Part shown: positions 9,219 to 18,332 of the stretch, one piece after another
How the letters are laid out: every line of letters begins with the position of its first letter
Position numbering within the stretch: position 1 is the stretch's first letter
Assembly (NCBI RefSeq): GCF_001422545.1
Contig: NZ_LMLE01000008.1
Location: 113,946 to 177,945, forward strand
Reading direction: 5' to 3'
Length of the DNA stretch: 64,000 bases
From: Pedobacter sp. Leaf41
GTDB lineage: Bacteria > Bacteroidota > Bacteroidia > Sphingobacteriales > Sphingobacteriaceae
Position numbers and translations under genes: made by a program
Notes under the pieces: model-generated
Databases searched by the model: none
The model's input: the letters and a program-made list of their open reading frames with translations, nothing else
Told to the model about the DNA's origin: nothing

Positions 9219-11018
9219 ATGAGATTGAAGTTAATTATTCCATTAATACTAATAAGTCTGTTTGTTGCAAATTTCACGGTTGCACAATCAAAAACTTATT
9301 TTGAAAATAAGGCAGATTCGCTAACTAAAATTGGTCAGGAAGAAAAGGTGATTCCTTACTTGGAGAAGGAATTAAAACTCGCACCCAAAAGTGAGCCGCT
9401 TTTGCGATTATTAGGATTTTACCATCTTCGAAACAATAATTTAGTGGTTGGTGAAAAGTATTATCGAAATGCATTATTAATTAATCCTAAATGCGCCAGA
9501 TGTTATTTAAACATTGGCCGTATACAAGCCATAAAAAATGATGGAGCGGAAGCTTTGTCATCAATAGACAAAGCTATTTCGCTCGACTCAAAAGATGCAT
9601 TACTATTTTTGACACGAGCAAACACTAAGGCTCAATTTAACGATAAATTTGGTGCCCTTGCAGATTATAACAAGGCAATTGAACTAGCGCCCGATAATGC
9701 TGAATACTACACCGCCCGTGGGGCCTACAATGCTGGCAATGGTTATCATGCTTTAGCCCTTACCGATCTTAATAAAGCAATTGTTCTGTCACCTGAAGGC
9801 TACGACGCCTATTTTTACCGTGGAGGTGTTTATTACAATCAAAACCAAGTGGAGAATGCTTTGAGCGACATCAATAAAGCCATTGTTTTAAACGACAAGC
9901 AAGCACATTTCTACAATGGAAGAGCATCAATTTATGCAAACATAGGGCAGTTCGACAAAGCACTAGATGATTACACCAAATCCATAAAATTAGATCCCTT
10001 AACCTACACTGGATATTTAAATAGGGCGAAAATTTATTATGAATTAGAAGATTTAGATGCTGCCTGTACAGATTATTTAGCGGCTAAGGCAATAGTAATC
10101 AGTAAAAAAAATTACGATCCTGAATTATTAAAAACGATTTCCGAATCTTCCGCCGATTTCTGCGATGAAACCAAGCCAAGCTATTATTATCAAAGGGGCA
10201 TCGCTCATTATAACCTAAAACAGTATGATAAAGCTTTAGCCCAATACGCTAAGGGATTGGAAAAATTCCCTAAAAATGCCATGATGTTATCCTTTAAAGG
10301 CAATGCTTATCTGGCGCTGTCCGACTATAAAAATGCTACTGCAAATTACAAAGCATCATTAGAGAACAAGGAAAATCTTCTTCATGAAATCGAAATAAAC
10401 CCTCGTTTTGCTACGGCCACAAATGCTGACATCTATCGCTATTACAATTCGTCTTTAGCATCTATTTATTCCGGTTTATCTGATTGCTATTTAAATGCCG
10501 GAGCCGTAGAAGAAGCACTCAACGCGATAAACACCGCATTATCTTTAGCGGCAGATGTTAAGGGTTTTGAGAAAGAAACTTATTTCAACCGCCGTGGAAA
10601 TATCTACTTAGCTACTGAAAAATATAAGCTGGCATGGAGTGATTTTAATAAAAGTATTGAGTTAAAAAATGATTATGCACTTGCTTACGTCAATCGGGCT
10701 ATAGCTCGCGTAAGCCTTACTGATAATGTAAAAAAATCTACTCATCGTGTAGCGGCAAAAATAGCCAATCAACCGGCAAGTTTTGGTTGGATAGTAAACG
10801 ATAAATCATCCATTAAGAAATCGCAAGATGCATTACTTCTTGCTTTAGCAGATTGTAACAAGGCTATCGAGCTGGATAAAGGTTTAGGTTTTGCCTACTA
10901 CGTTAGAGGATCTATTAAAGAGATTTTGGGACATAAAGATTTTTGTGTTGATATACTTACCGCCGCAAAAATGGGCCTTGAAATTGATGAACACATGTTG
11001 AAGATTTGCAATCAATAA
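9219..11018 (+). CDS. exported tetratricopeptide-repeat protein
   Basis: 599 residues from the ATG at 9219. An in-frame TTG at 9201 would add six residues before the signal peptide MRLKLIIPLILISLFVANFTVAQ, so the ATG is preferred. Many TPR units follow through most of the length (for example A.ADYNKAIELAPDNAEYYTARG and ALSDINKAIVLNDKQAHFYNG), probably forming two solenoids joined near residue 310. TPR proteins scaffold protein-protein contacts, and no enzymatic domain is visible. It is followed after 10 bp by the gene at 11029, so the two are likely co-transcribed. Confidence 0.9.
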   Translation: MRLKLIIPLILISLFVANFTVAQSKTYFENKADSLTKIGQEEKVIPYLEKELKLAPKSEPLLRLLGFYHLRNNNLVVGEKYYRNALLINPKCARCYLNIGRIQAIKNDGAEALSSIDKAISLDSKDALLFLTRANTKAQFNDKFGALADYNKAIELAPDNAEYYTARGAYNAGNGYHALALTDLNKAIVLSPEGYDAYFYRGGVYYNQNQVENALSDINKAIVLNDKQAHFYNGRASIYANIGQFDKALDDYTKSIKLDPLTYTGYLNRAKIYYELEDLDAACTDYLAAKAIVISKKNYDPELLKTISESSADFCDETKPSYYYQRGIAHYNLKQYDKALAQYAKGLEKFPKNAMMLSFKGNAYLALSDYKNATANYKASLENKENLLHEIEINPRFATATNADIYRYYNSSLASIYSGLSDCYLNAGAVEEALNAINTALSLAADVKGFEKETYFNRRGNIYLATEKYKLAWSDFNKSIELKNDYALAYVNRAIARVSLTDNVKKSTHRVAAKIANQPASFGWIVNDKSSIKKSQDALLLALADCNKAIELDKGLGFAYYVRGSIKEILGHKDFCVDILTAAKMGLEIDEHMLKICNQ

Positions 11019-11028
11019 CTAATTAAAT

Positions 11029-11691
11029 ATGAGGTATTTATTTTTGTTTTTCGTTTTACTATCATTAGAATCTACAGCACAAGTTTTGCCAAACTTCGTG
11101 GTACCAGCCGGACGAACAAAAGTTTTTGAAACTAAGGGCGACTTAGACAAAGATGGTATTGATGAGGTGGTATTGGCTTTCAATACCACTAAAAAAATAG
11201 ACCGAACAGGTTATACCAGAGAATTATTTATTTGTAAAGTAATTGATGGCACTTTAAAACTTTGGAAGAAAAACACATCTGTTTTATGGAACAGTGAGGA
11301 TTGTGGTTTTTGTACCGATAACGGGATTGACTTATCCATTAAAATAAAGAATAATACCCTCATTATTGAGCAAACGTTTTGGCACAATACAAGGCATACC
11401 AGCAAGCACAAAAACATTTATCGTTACCAGAATAATGATTGGTTTTTAATTGGGTCAACATATAACGACGATTATAATTGCGGTTTTCATCATACTTACG
11501 ATATCAATTTTTCGACAAAGAAGGTACATGTTAGTTATGATAACGAAGATTGCGAAGATTCTGTTCAATTATACCCTGCAACAGAAAAATTATTTAAATA
11601 TCCTTTTAAATCCGTCCCGAAAATGGATGGATTTACACCTGGAAGAACTGAAATCAAAATCCCTAACTCTAAGCAATTCTTCTATTATTAA
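11029..11691 (+). CDS. exported protein with a DxDxDG calcium-loop-like motif
   Basis: 220 residues, family not recognised. The N-terminus (MRYLFLFFVLLSLESTAQ) is a signal peptide. Near residue 37 the segment GDLDKDGIDEVVLAF matches the Ca-binding loop of FG-GAP/EF-hand-like secreted repeats. Four Cys in the mature part (EDCGFCTD, YNCGF, NEDCED) could form disulfides. It begins 10 bp after the TPR gene. Confidence 0.75.
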   Translation: MRYLFLFFVLLSLESTAQVLPNFVVPAGRTKVFETKGDLDKDGIDEVVLAFNTTKKIDRTGYTRELFICKVIDGTLKLWKKNTSVLWNSEDCGFCTDNGIDLSIKIKNNTLIIEQTFWHNTRHTSKHKNIYRYQNNDWFLIGSTYNDDYNCGFHHTYDINFSTKKVHVSYDNEDCEDSVQLYPATEKLFKYPFKSVPKMDGFTPGRTEIKIPNSKQFFYY

Positions 11692-11727
11692 CTCAATCTG
11701 GCAAGTCAGATAATTGTTTATCTGCAA

Positions 11728-11758
11728 CAAATAATGGATGAGCATTAACGAATAATAA
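11728..11758 (+). promoter_or_regulatory. 21-bp-spaced direct repeat pair (candidate LytTR site)
   Basis: CAAATAATGG at 11728 and CGAATAATAA at 11749 start exactly 21 bp apart, the spacing bound by LytTR-domain regulators. It lies in the gap before the gene at 12015. The second decamer and its flank TTAACGAATAATAAAC are shared with the site at 16858. Confidence 0.5.
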
Positions 11759-11899
11759 ACGGGTCTAATTTGATAACACAGTTTGCTTAGTTTAGCATTG
11801 TTAAACAAAAACATCCTTAATCTCTGAGGAATAAATGTTGAATTTATAGTTTTTGGTTCTGTTAACAGCTGTTTGGTTTTAGGAATGTAACGTCTCTCA

Positions 11900-11973
11900 T
11901 TTGATGGTACAGGCGGCGTAAAATTTCAGTATCTATATCCAGTATGTACTGTGTTTTACGCCTCCTCATCAAA
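11900..11973 (+). other. layered 74-bp stem-loop upstream of the 12015 gene
   Basis: TTTGATG (11900-11906) pairs with CATCAAA (11967-11973). GGCGTAAAA pairs with TTTTACGCC inside it, and CAGTA with TACTG inside that. The 323-bp gap 11692-12014 contains only this structure and the repeat pair at 11728. It could be a leader RNA structure, an attenuator or a palindromic repeat; there is no T-run for a terminator. Confidence 0.45.
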
Positions 11974-12014
11974 CTCTTTAATTTCCTTTATTTAATCATA
12001 CTAATACTCAAAGA

Positions 12015-12641
12015 ATGAAAAAGATACTCATTTTAGTTTTTTGTCTGGCGAGTGGAACAATCGCATTTTCGCAATCAAGTTATTCGGAAATTCAAAAGGA
12101 TGTTAAAGCAGCGGTTTTGAGTTATTCGGCACAAAATGCTAACTATCCAGTTCTAAAAAAATTAGTTACTGCTTTCGAAAGTGCGAAAAAATTAAACCCC
12201 GACTATCTCAAAAAAGATAATCTGGGAATTGCGATATTTCTATCAAACCAAAACCCTGAATTGGATATTTTCCCGGCTCGCTACACCTTCGAAAATGATA
12301 AGATAAATTTATCCGCTTTGCGAGATAAAAACACTAAAAAACCGAGTGATGATATGCGGGAGTACGTTAAAACGTATATCGAAGATTTTATTCAGTTAGG
12401 TAACACCAAAATATTTAAAAAGATGATTTATAATGCGCCAGAAACTGATGGTACTTATACAGCTAATAAAACGGAGCAAATTGTGAAAGAGGCCTATGCA
12501 ACTACCTTTGTACGTGGCAACGATACCTGGATGTATGGGATGAGTACAGGTAACCAGGGAATTATTTTGTATGCTTTCAAAATGACCATTTCTGGTGAAA
12601 ACTTAATGGATAAAAAGGTAGAGAACAAGCAGGAAAAATAA
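12015..12641 (+). CDS. exported protein of unknown function
   Basis: 208 residues with a signal peptide (MKKILILVFCLASGTIAFSQ). The mature protein is mixed alpha/beta with no motif I recognise and ends in a lysine/glutamate-rich tail (DKKVENKQEK). It stands alone, 50 bp before a PQQ-propeller gene, behind a structured leader and a candidate LytTR site. Confidence 0.7.
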   Translation: MKKILILVFCLASGTIAFSQSSYSEIQKDVKAAVLSYSAQNANYPVLKKLVTAFESAKKLNPDYLKKDNLGIAIFLSNQNPELDIFPARYTFENDKINLSALRDKNTKKPSDDMREYVKTYIEDFIQLGNTKIFKKMIYNAPETDGTYTANKTEQIVKEAYATTFVRGNDTWMYGMSTGNQGIILYAFKMTISGENLMDKKVENKQEK

Positions 12642-12691
12642 CTTCTTCAATGTATTTAGTTAAATTTCGTTTAAAATATCCTTTCTAAAAT

Positions 12692-13921
12692 ATGAGATTA
12701 ACACTTCAATTGTCCATCATTTTATGTTGCATAATAAAAGTAGCAGTCGCACAGCCTCCTACCATATCAGTATCAAAAAACAAAGACAAAAGTTTCTCTA
12801 ACAATAATATCCTTACCATGGATGATATGGTCTTCGACCAATTGATTTCATCAATTAAAGCTACAGCCTTAGATACAAACAGCATTCTGATATACAACAC
12901 AGATGGCATTCTAAAATCGATGAACTTGAAAACCAAAAAAATAAACTGGGAAGTAAAAGCATCGGATGCTGACCGGCACATTAGCGGAAATAATAAATTT
13001 TATATAGAAAATGGAACGGTATATATTCCCTTTATCAATGGCGAAATCTTTGCTTTAAACAATCAAAACGGTAAAATTTATTGGAAATCGAGGTTGGGAA
13101 TTATAAAAGACGAAATAATACTTAAAGGGCAATCGGCACAAGTGGTTAATGGCGCAATTTCATTGAGTGCTCAAAGCAGGAATCAAAATATTTATTCAAT
13201 AGACGCCAAAAACGGCAAACTGATTTGGAACTATAAGTTGGATTATCCTTACAACCACCTTCCAACCCTTACTTTCGGAAATAAAGTTTTCGCACAGAAT
13301 GCTCCCTACCTTTTAAGTTTTGATGCTAAAACAGGCCAGGCACTTTACAAAAGAGGTTTCAAAAAGGCTATGTATGGAAAACCTGTTACCGATGGCAAAA
13401 ACGTTTTTATCCCTGATGAAAGTGAAACATTGTTTGCGCTAAATCCAGACAACCTATCGATTTTATGGGAGTTCAAGCTGGAAAAAGGACAATACAATAT
13501 CAAGGAAAAAATATTTACGAAAGACGGTAAAATTTACTTTGGCACAACCTCATCCACTGAAGCATCTGTGTACGCATTGAGCACAGCGAATGGTGAAAAA
13601 CTTTGGAAAACCAACTTCAATGCGTCAATCGCTTATTTGCTTGATAAATCCGATGCCATTTGGGGTTACACCGAAAAAGGATTACTTTTTGAATTAGATC
13701 TTAAAACTGGTGATAAAAGGAGTGAGGTACAATTGGCTAATCTTCCCCTTTCTAACCTCGAGTTTTTGAGCAAAAATGAAGTTTTATTTTATAGTAAAGC
13801 TGGGCTCGTTAAACTGAATTTAAAAACCAAAGAAGAATCCATTTTGCTTGCCCATCAAAAGCTCGATGATAATAATAAAAACGATGCATTTATCAAACTG
13901 CTGAAAAATTCGAAGAATTAA
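12692..13921 (+). CDS. exported PQQ-like beta-propeller protein
   Basis: 409 residues with an N-terminal signal peptide (MRLTLQLSIILCCIIKVAVA). Repeated PQQ/pyrrolo-quinoline-type blades follow: IYWKSRLG, AKNGKLIWNYKLD, NPDNLSILWEFKL, STANGEKLWKTNF and LKTGDKRSEV. Each has the A..G...W motif that closes a blade. These propellers occur in quinoprotein dehydrogenases and in BamB-like scaffolds. No dehydrogenase catalytic or cofactor residues were recognised, so a binding role is more likely. It converges on the broken dehydrogenase gene. Confidence 0.85.
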   Translation: MRLTLQLSIILCCIIKVAVAQPPTISVSKNKDKSFSNNNILTMDDMVFDQLISSIKATALDTNSILIYNTDGILKSMNLKTKKINWEVKASDADRHISGNNKFYIENGTVYIPFINGEIFALNNQNGKIYWKSRLGIIKDEIILKGQSAQVVNGAISLSAQSRNQNIYSIDAKNGKLIWNYKLDYPYNHLPTLTFGNKVFAQNAPYLLSFDAKTGQALYKRGFKKAMYGKPVTDGKNVFIPDESETLFALNPDNLSILWEFKLEKGQYNIKEKIFTKDGKIYFGTTSSTEASVYALSTANGEKLWKTNFNASIAYLLDKSDAIWGYTEKGLLFELDLKTGDKRSEVQLANLPLSNLEFLSKNEVLFYSKAGLVKLNLKTKEESILLAHQKLDDNNKNDAFIKLLKNSKN

Positions 13922-13954
13922 ATTAAAATTTCACTAATCTGATGCAACAAATTA

Positions 13955-14952
13955 TTATTTTATTTTAACGACAACTTTGCCTTTCGCCCTTCCACTATTA
14001 ACATAATCCATTGCCTGGTTCAGCTCCTCGAAAGGAAAAACTTTATCTAATACGGGAGTTATTATACCTTGATCAATTAATTTTCCTATTTCCGCTAACT
14101 GCTTGCCATTGGCTTTCATAAATAAAAACGAATAATCAACACCGAGCTTCTTGGCTTGATTAATGGTTTTCTACTCAAAAAGTATAGGGCTAATTTCATG
14201 AACCATGATAAGCTACTTTCCTTCGCAAAGGCTGGATGTGGAGGACCGGAAACAGAGATTACTTTACCTCCCCGACTAAGTCTTTTTAAGGATTTGCTGA
14301 GTGTTTTTTCATCCTGGCTGTTTAGTACCAAATCATACTGATTTAGGATGCTTTCAAAATCCTGAGTTTTGTAATCAATCACTAAATCAGCAACCAATTT
14401 CTTTACTAAATCTGCATTTTGCGCACTTGTAGTAGTAGCCACAGTGACCCCCAAATGCTTAGCGAATTGAATAGCAATTGTGCCTACACTGCCCGAACCT
14501 GCTTGAATAAACACGCATTGGCCTTTTTAAGTTTCGCCTTTTCAACAAAAGCTTGCCAAACTGTTAAGGCAACAAGCGGTATAGAGGCTGCTTCCTCCAT
14601 CGAAATGTTTTTGGGTTTCAGGGCTACATCTCTTTCATTCATTGCAATGTATTCTGCAAATGCTCCTATACTAAAATCAGCCGGACGAGCAAATACTTTA
14701 TCGCCTATTTTAAATCGCGTAACTGTCGATCCTATTTTTACCACCACCCCAGCTACATTATGTCCCAAAATTAATGGCAATTTGTAAGGCATTAACAACT
14801 TAAATTCTCCGTTTTTAATCTTGTTATCTAGCCGGTTAATACTAGTTGCATAGATCCACTAAAACTTCATCTGCTTTAGGCTCGGGAATTGATATTTCAA
14901 CAACCTTTAGCTTTTCTTTTTTACTATAACTTTTTATGGTGTATGCTTTCAT
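13955..14952 (-). pseudogene. zinc-independent alcohol dehydrogenase/quinone oxidoreductase (MDR), three frame breaks
   Basis: Translating in pieces gives a complete MDR-superfamily NAD(P)-dependent oxidoreductase: N-terminus MKAYTIKSYSKKEKLKVVEI, GroES-like part PLILGHNVAGVV, Rossmann motif AGSGSVGTIAIQFAKHLG, and C-terminus ending GRAKGKVVVKIK. The frame is lost at about 14850-14856, at about 14522 (AAAAAGGCC where AAAAAGGGCC restores KKGQ.VFIQAG) and at about 14155 (ATCAAGCC where one more A restores the frame). Two of the three are one-base losses in homopolymers. All three parts are otherwise well conserved, so decay is recent or the consensus is wrong. It runs in tandem behind the broken SDR gene. 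Confidence 0.85.
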
Positions 14953-14968
14953 TATTTTAGAGTGATTA

Positions 14969-15732
14969 TTACTGTAAAAAGGATTCTGCTTTTTTTGGAT
15001 TAACCAATTTAAAGGCAAGTTTCTGGAAAAAAAGATTTATCATGTAAAGCACTTTTGAATCGCCAATGCGAATGGTTAATTGGTGTTTTTTGAGGCCCGT
15101 TAATTCAACCTTTAAATAAAACCTCCGTACTCATTTTCTTCTCATCTCTGCCCGCTGTGAGTTCCGTTGCAACCAAGGGTGGTAGCAATTCAAATACTTT
15201 CAAGGTACTTTTAATTATTCTCAGATGTTCTCTTAACGATCTGGTGTAAAATGCCAAAGCCGTTTTTGTAGCCGAATAGCTTGCCTCTTGTAAAGATGGA
15301 ACATAGCTTAATAAGGATGTAGTGTTAATAATTGCACCCTCAGGACGAGATTTTAGCATATCTAAAAAAAGATTGTTCAATCGGATTACACCAAAATAAT
15401 TAATGTTCGTCTCATAAATCGCATTTTCTAAATGTTTGCTGCCGGATATTCCAAGGTTTGAAGGCTTAACACCAACACCGGCATTATTGTAAAGGATGTC
15501 GATTCCACCAAGCGCTTTCACATCATAAAATAGCGAAACAGCGTCCGTTTCATCAGCCACATCACTTTTAATAGTAACTAAGCTGGGATACAATTTCTTA
15601 GCCGACGTCAATTTATTCTGATCGCGGCCAGTAATGATCACTTTTGCACTAATGCCAAAAACTGTTTTGCTGCTTCAAGCCCTATGCCTGCACTGCCTCC
15701 AGTAATCAGTATTGTTTTCCTCTCAGTTCCAT
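14969..15732 (-). pseudogene. short-chain dehydrogenase/reductase (SDR), three frame breaks
   Basis: The pieces join to a complete SDR: MELRGK, then TILITGGSAGIGLEAAKQF (TGxxxGIG cofactor motif), VIITGRDQNKL, NNAG, catalytic S and YSATK, and a C-terminal tail ending KKAESFLQ. Frame breaks are at about 15720 (one A short in the GGAAAAC run), at about 15651 (TTAGTGC where TTAGGTGC restores LGAK) and near 15105-15113 (an extra base after VLFK). The natural ATG is at 15732; any longer upstream frame would run into the divergent HxlR gene. It lies 16 bp from the broken dehydrogenase, so the pair was probably one operon under HxlR control. Confidence 0.85.
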
Positions 15733-15775
15733 TTTCTATGTTGAATTTCGTATTTTCGCTTTCAAAATGAAAGTG

Positions 15776-15806
15776 CAAACATATAATAAACTTGCAAAAT
15801 GCAAGT
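15776..15806 (-). promoter_or_regulatory. promoter of the SDR/ADH pair with overlapping palindromic operator
   Basis: On the minus strand TATGTTTG (15783-15776) matches the Bacteroidota -7 box TAnnTTTG, and a TTG lies 18 nt upstream (15804-15802). The palindrome ACTTGCAAAATGCAAGT (15790-15806; 7-bp arms, 3-bp spacer) covers the -33 side, and an extra half-site AAGTGCAA is at 15771. A palindrome here, next to a divergent HxlR gene, is the expected place for an HxlR repressor or activator (inference). Confidence 0.55.
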
Positions 15807-15821
15807 GAATAAATTTTATTT

Positions 15822-16244
15822 ATGTCAGAATTAAAAAAAAGATCCAGTTGTCCAGTAAGTTCATCCCTTGATATTTGGGGAGATAAGTGGTCGCTACTCA
15901 TTGTTAGAGATTTAATGTTTGCCAAGCAATGCACTTATGGCGACTTTTTAAAATCAGCAGAAAAAATCGCGACCAATATATTGGCCTCCAGGCTTCAGAT
16001 GTTGGAAGAGAACGGAATAATCACGAAATTAGAACACCCGGATAGCAAGGCAAAAGTATTGTATAAACTCACACAGAAAGGAATTGACTTGCTTCCGCTG
16101 ATGGTTGAGATAAATTTATGGGCCGAGAAATATTTTAGCCTACCCAAAGATCGCCTGGCGATAATAACGGAGGTGAAAAAAGATAAAGAAGGGTTTCTTA
16201 AAGCAACCACAAAAGAGTTACAGCGCAACAGCAATTTAACTTAA
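15822..16244 (+). CDS. HxlR-family winged-helix regulator
   Basis: 140 residues. The N-terminal Cys at position 10 (RSSCPVSSSLDIWGDKWSLLIVRDL) matches the conserved, often redox-sensing, Cys of HxlR proteins. The winged helix follows with RLQMLEENGIITK and the wing YKLTQKGIDLLPLM. It is divergent from the SDR/ADH pair and probably controls it; both putative targets are frame-broken while this gene is intact. Inducer unknown, but HxlR relatives often respond to aldehydes, quinones or other electrophiles. Confidence 0.93.
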   Translation: MSELKKRSSCPVSSSLDIWGDKWSLLIVRDLMFAKQCTYGDFLKSAEKIATNILASRLQMLEENGIITKLEHPDSKAKVLYKLTQKGIDLLPLMVEINLWAEKYFSLPKDRLAIITEVKKDKEGFLKATTKELQRNSNLT

Positions 16245-16317
16245 CAAAGATTCGTTCGGCTTTATCAAAAATAAAGTCCCTATTAAATAACCAAGTAAGA
16301 CCTATAAACAACCAGCT

Positions 16318-16737
16318 ATGGCACTTATTAACCCACACATTAATTTCAACGGCAATGCCGAAGAAGCTTTCAATTTTTACAAATCGGCATTCGGTGGAGC
16401 TTTTACATCGATAGTGCGCATGAAAGACATGGCAAGCGACGAATTTCCTGTTGAAGAAAACGATGCAGAAAAAATTATGTACATCGCTTTGCCAATTGGC
16501 CCAAATACGCTGATGGGTAATGATGTGCCCACTTATCTTGGACAGGTTAATGAAAATGAAAATCGATCAAAAATTTCTATTAGCGCAGAAAGCAAAGAAG
16601 AAGCTAATAAAATATTCAACATTTTATCAGCTGGTGGAACTGTAGAATTTCCGCTGGGCGATAGTCCTTGGGGATCATACTTTGGAATGTTTAGAGATAA
16701 ATTCGGTATCGAATGGATGATTGAATATGCTGCATAA
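16318..16737 (+). CDS. VOC-family protein, PhnB-like
   Basis: 139 residues of the vicinal-oxygen-chelate fold: MALINPHINFNGNAEEAFNFYKSAFGG at the start, and SPWGSYFGMFRDKFGIEWMI at the end are typical of the PhnB/YjdN branch (3-demethylubiquinone-9 methyltransferase-like). Members fold as dimers of paired beta-alpha-beta units; most have no proven reaction. It follows HxlR by 73 bp and is closed by a strong terminator. Confidence 0.9.
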   Translation: MALINPHINFNGNAEEAFNFYKSAFGGAFTSIVRMKDMASDEFPVEENDAEKIMYIALPIGPNTLMGNDVPTYLGQVNENENRSKISISAESKEEANKIFNILSAGGTVEFPLGDSPWGSYFGMFRDKFGIEWMIEYAA

Positions 16738-16783
16738 TTGCTTAATCAAACTTATATAAATCGCGTTTGATACGCAAAATTCC

Positions 16784-16815
16784 AATCCTCGCCCACGTAG
16801 GCGAGGATTTTTTTT
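16784..16815 (+). terminator. rho-independent terminator after the VOC gene
   Basis: AATCCTCGCC and GGCGAGGATT form a perfect 10-bp GC-rich stem with a 6-nt loop, followed by eight T. Confidence 0.95.
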
Positions 16816-16836
16816 CAAATAATAATTCATTCTCTA

Positions 16837-16867
16837 CAAATAAGAATTAAATTTTAACGAATAATAA
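16837..16867 (+). promoter_or_regulatory. 21-bp-spaced direct repeat pair (candidate LytTR site)
   Basis: CAAATAAGAA at 16837 and CGAATAATAA at 16858 begin exactly 21 bp apart. The second repeat shares TTAACGAATAATAAAC with the site at 11749. A TAGCTTTA at 16882, 14 bp after the second repeat, is one base from the -7 consensus, so the repeat would abut the -33 region of a promoter for the 16922 gene. Confidence 0.55.
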
Positions 16868-16921
16868 ACCAGCCCATCTTTTAGCTTTAGCAGTGTTATT
16901 TTTAAATAAAAATCGATAAAA

Positions 16922-17413
16922 ATGATTGTTACAGCTCAAACCTACACGATAATACTCGTTGCAATTCTTGTCTTGATTTCCTTAAAACCACTTTATACCA
17001 AGTTGGTAAAGAAGCAAGGCAAAAAAGACGATTGGATGTTTTTATTGATTATACTCCTATTGCCTATTAATTGGTATACGCCAACTATTTTGACGATTAC
17101 AGATTGTAATCAATTTACCAAAGAAGTGGTATTGTTTCCTACAGAAAAAGAAGGGATATCAATATCGTACGGTAGAAAAAATTATATATTCAACCATTCT
17201 AAACAAACCCTTGGCTTCGAATATTTATATTACGGCAGCGATCAAAAAGAAGATGACCACCGTGATTTAGTTATTTTTCCTAACAAAACGGCTACGGTAA
17301 ACGAGGTTAAAATCGACTATGTTTTTGAAGCACCTGCTAAAAGTGTTTCCACAAAATCAAGCGGGGCTACAAAAACCATGTTGTATTGCCAACAAGACAG
17401 TACAGAAGATTGA
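16922..17413 (+). CDS. small inner-membrane protein, unknown function
   Basis: 163 residues, not recognised. Two hydrophobic segments (about 8-25 and 38-59) form a hairpin joined by a basic loop (KLVKKQGKKDD). The rest is a soluble beta-rich domain ending in a Ser/Thr/Lys-rich stretch. Directly downstream of a candidate LytTR site. The next gene begins 40 bp after the stop, so both may be one transcript. Confidence 0.65.
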   Translation: MIVTAQTYTIILVAILVLISLKPLYTKLVKKQGKKDDWMFLLIILLLPINWYTPTILTITDCNQFTKEVVLFPTEKEGISISYGRKNYIFNHSKQTLGFEYLYYGSDQKEDDHRDLVIFPNKTATVNEVKIDYVFEAPAKSVSTKSSGATKTMLYCQQDSTED

Positions 17414-17453
17414 ACACAATAGTATTAAACCGAAATCTACCCTTAAAAATCTC

Positions 17454-18299
17454 ATGAAGAACTTAACTTTTATCTATTTAATTGCGTTGGTAACATTTTT
17501 TTCTTGCAATACCAAAGATAAGCAACCCGAAATACTCGAGGCAAAGGGAGGCTTTGATCTTGAAAAGGTCAATTTTCAAGAGGGTGTTGCTAAGCTTTAC
17601 GGAAACAATGTAATTCTTAGCGATGGTATGCGCTACGACAGTGCCGAAAACGGGAAACTTACCGATGAATTGTTAAAATATAAGATTAGTAATTCGCTGC
17701 TGGATGCAATGAAAATCACGGTTCCTCAAAAAGATTTTGGCTATTTATATCAAAGCCATACTTCAGATAGTTTGGCCAAATTTAATGGCTATTATTTTAG
17801 CAACCTGAATATCCTCACTGACAAAAATAAGAAACCCGTAGCTTATCATGCCGAGGGCGAAATTTACGACCTTAAAGCCAAAAAAGCTTTTCTTGCTAAA
17901 ATGAAAGAAAAGTATGGGGCTCCAAAATATTCCATTTTCATTTCTCATCATTTTAGTCAATCTTCTTACGAATGGGCTTTAAAAGATCGAACCATTCAGT
18001 TGGAAACTTCTAAGGGTTTTAGCGCCAACTTTAGCACTGATAGTGATGCAAAATCAGGAGAATACCTTCGCTTTGATTTACTCATTATTGCCAATGATAA
18101 AAAAGAGCAAGTTCATAATGCACACATATATGAATTTGGCGATAAAGTATTGTACAATGGCAAATATCTTACACTGGAAGAGTTGCAGCTTGATAAAAAA
18201 TCGACATTTAAAGATGTGTTTCTATTAAACTCTACAGATAAAAAATACTTTAACGATCCAACTGGTCAATATGATATTAGCCGGGAAGAGGCTGAATAA
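17454..18299 (+). CDS. lipoprotein of unknown function
   Basis: 281 residues from the ATG at 17454. A longer in-frame start overlapping the previous gene would hide the signal peptide, so it is rejected. MKNLTFIYLIALVTFFSCN is a lipoprotein signal with the lipid-bearing Cys at 18. No domain was recognised in the mature part. It sits in a run of four co-oriented genes of unknown function. Confidence 0.7.
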   Translation: MKNLTFIYLIALVTFFSCNTKDKQPEILEAKGGFDLEKVNFQEGVAKLYGNNVILSDGMRYDSAENGKLTDELLKYKISNSLLDAMKITVPQKDFGYLYQSHTSDSLAKFNGYYFSNLNILTDKNKKPVAYHAEGEIYDLKAKKAFLAKMKEKYGAPKYSIFISHHFSQSSYEWALKDRTIQLETSKGFSANFSTDSDAKSGEYLRFDLLIIANDKKEQVHNAHIYEFGDKVLYNGKYLTLEELQLDKKSTFKDVFLLNSTDKKYFNDPTGQYDISREEAE

Positions 18300-18332
18300 A
18301 TTAGGCACACTATCTACTAAAATTATTTTACC

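Noticed and set aside
14419-14787. 122-codon plus-strand frame
   Set aside because: It is antisense to the broken dehydrogenase, which has recognisable motifs on the minus strand.
15638-15934. Long N-terminal extension of the SDR frame into the HxlR gene
   Set aside because: It runs antisense through the HxlR start; MELRGK at 15732 with one base restored gives a normal SDR N-terminus.
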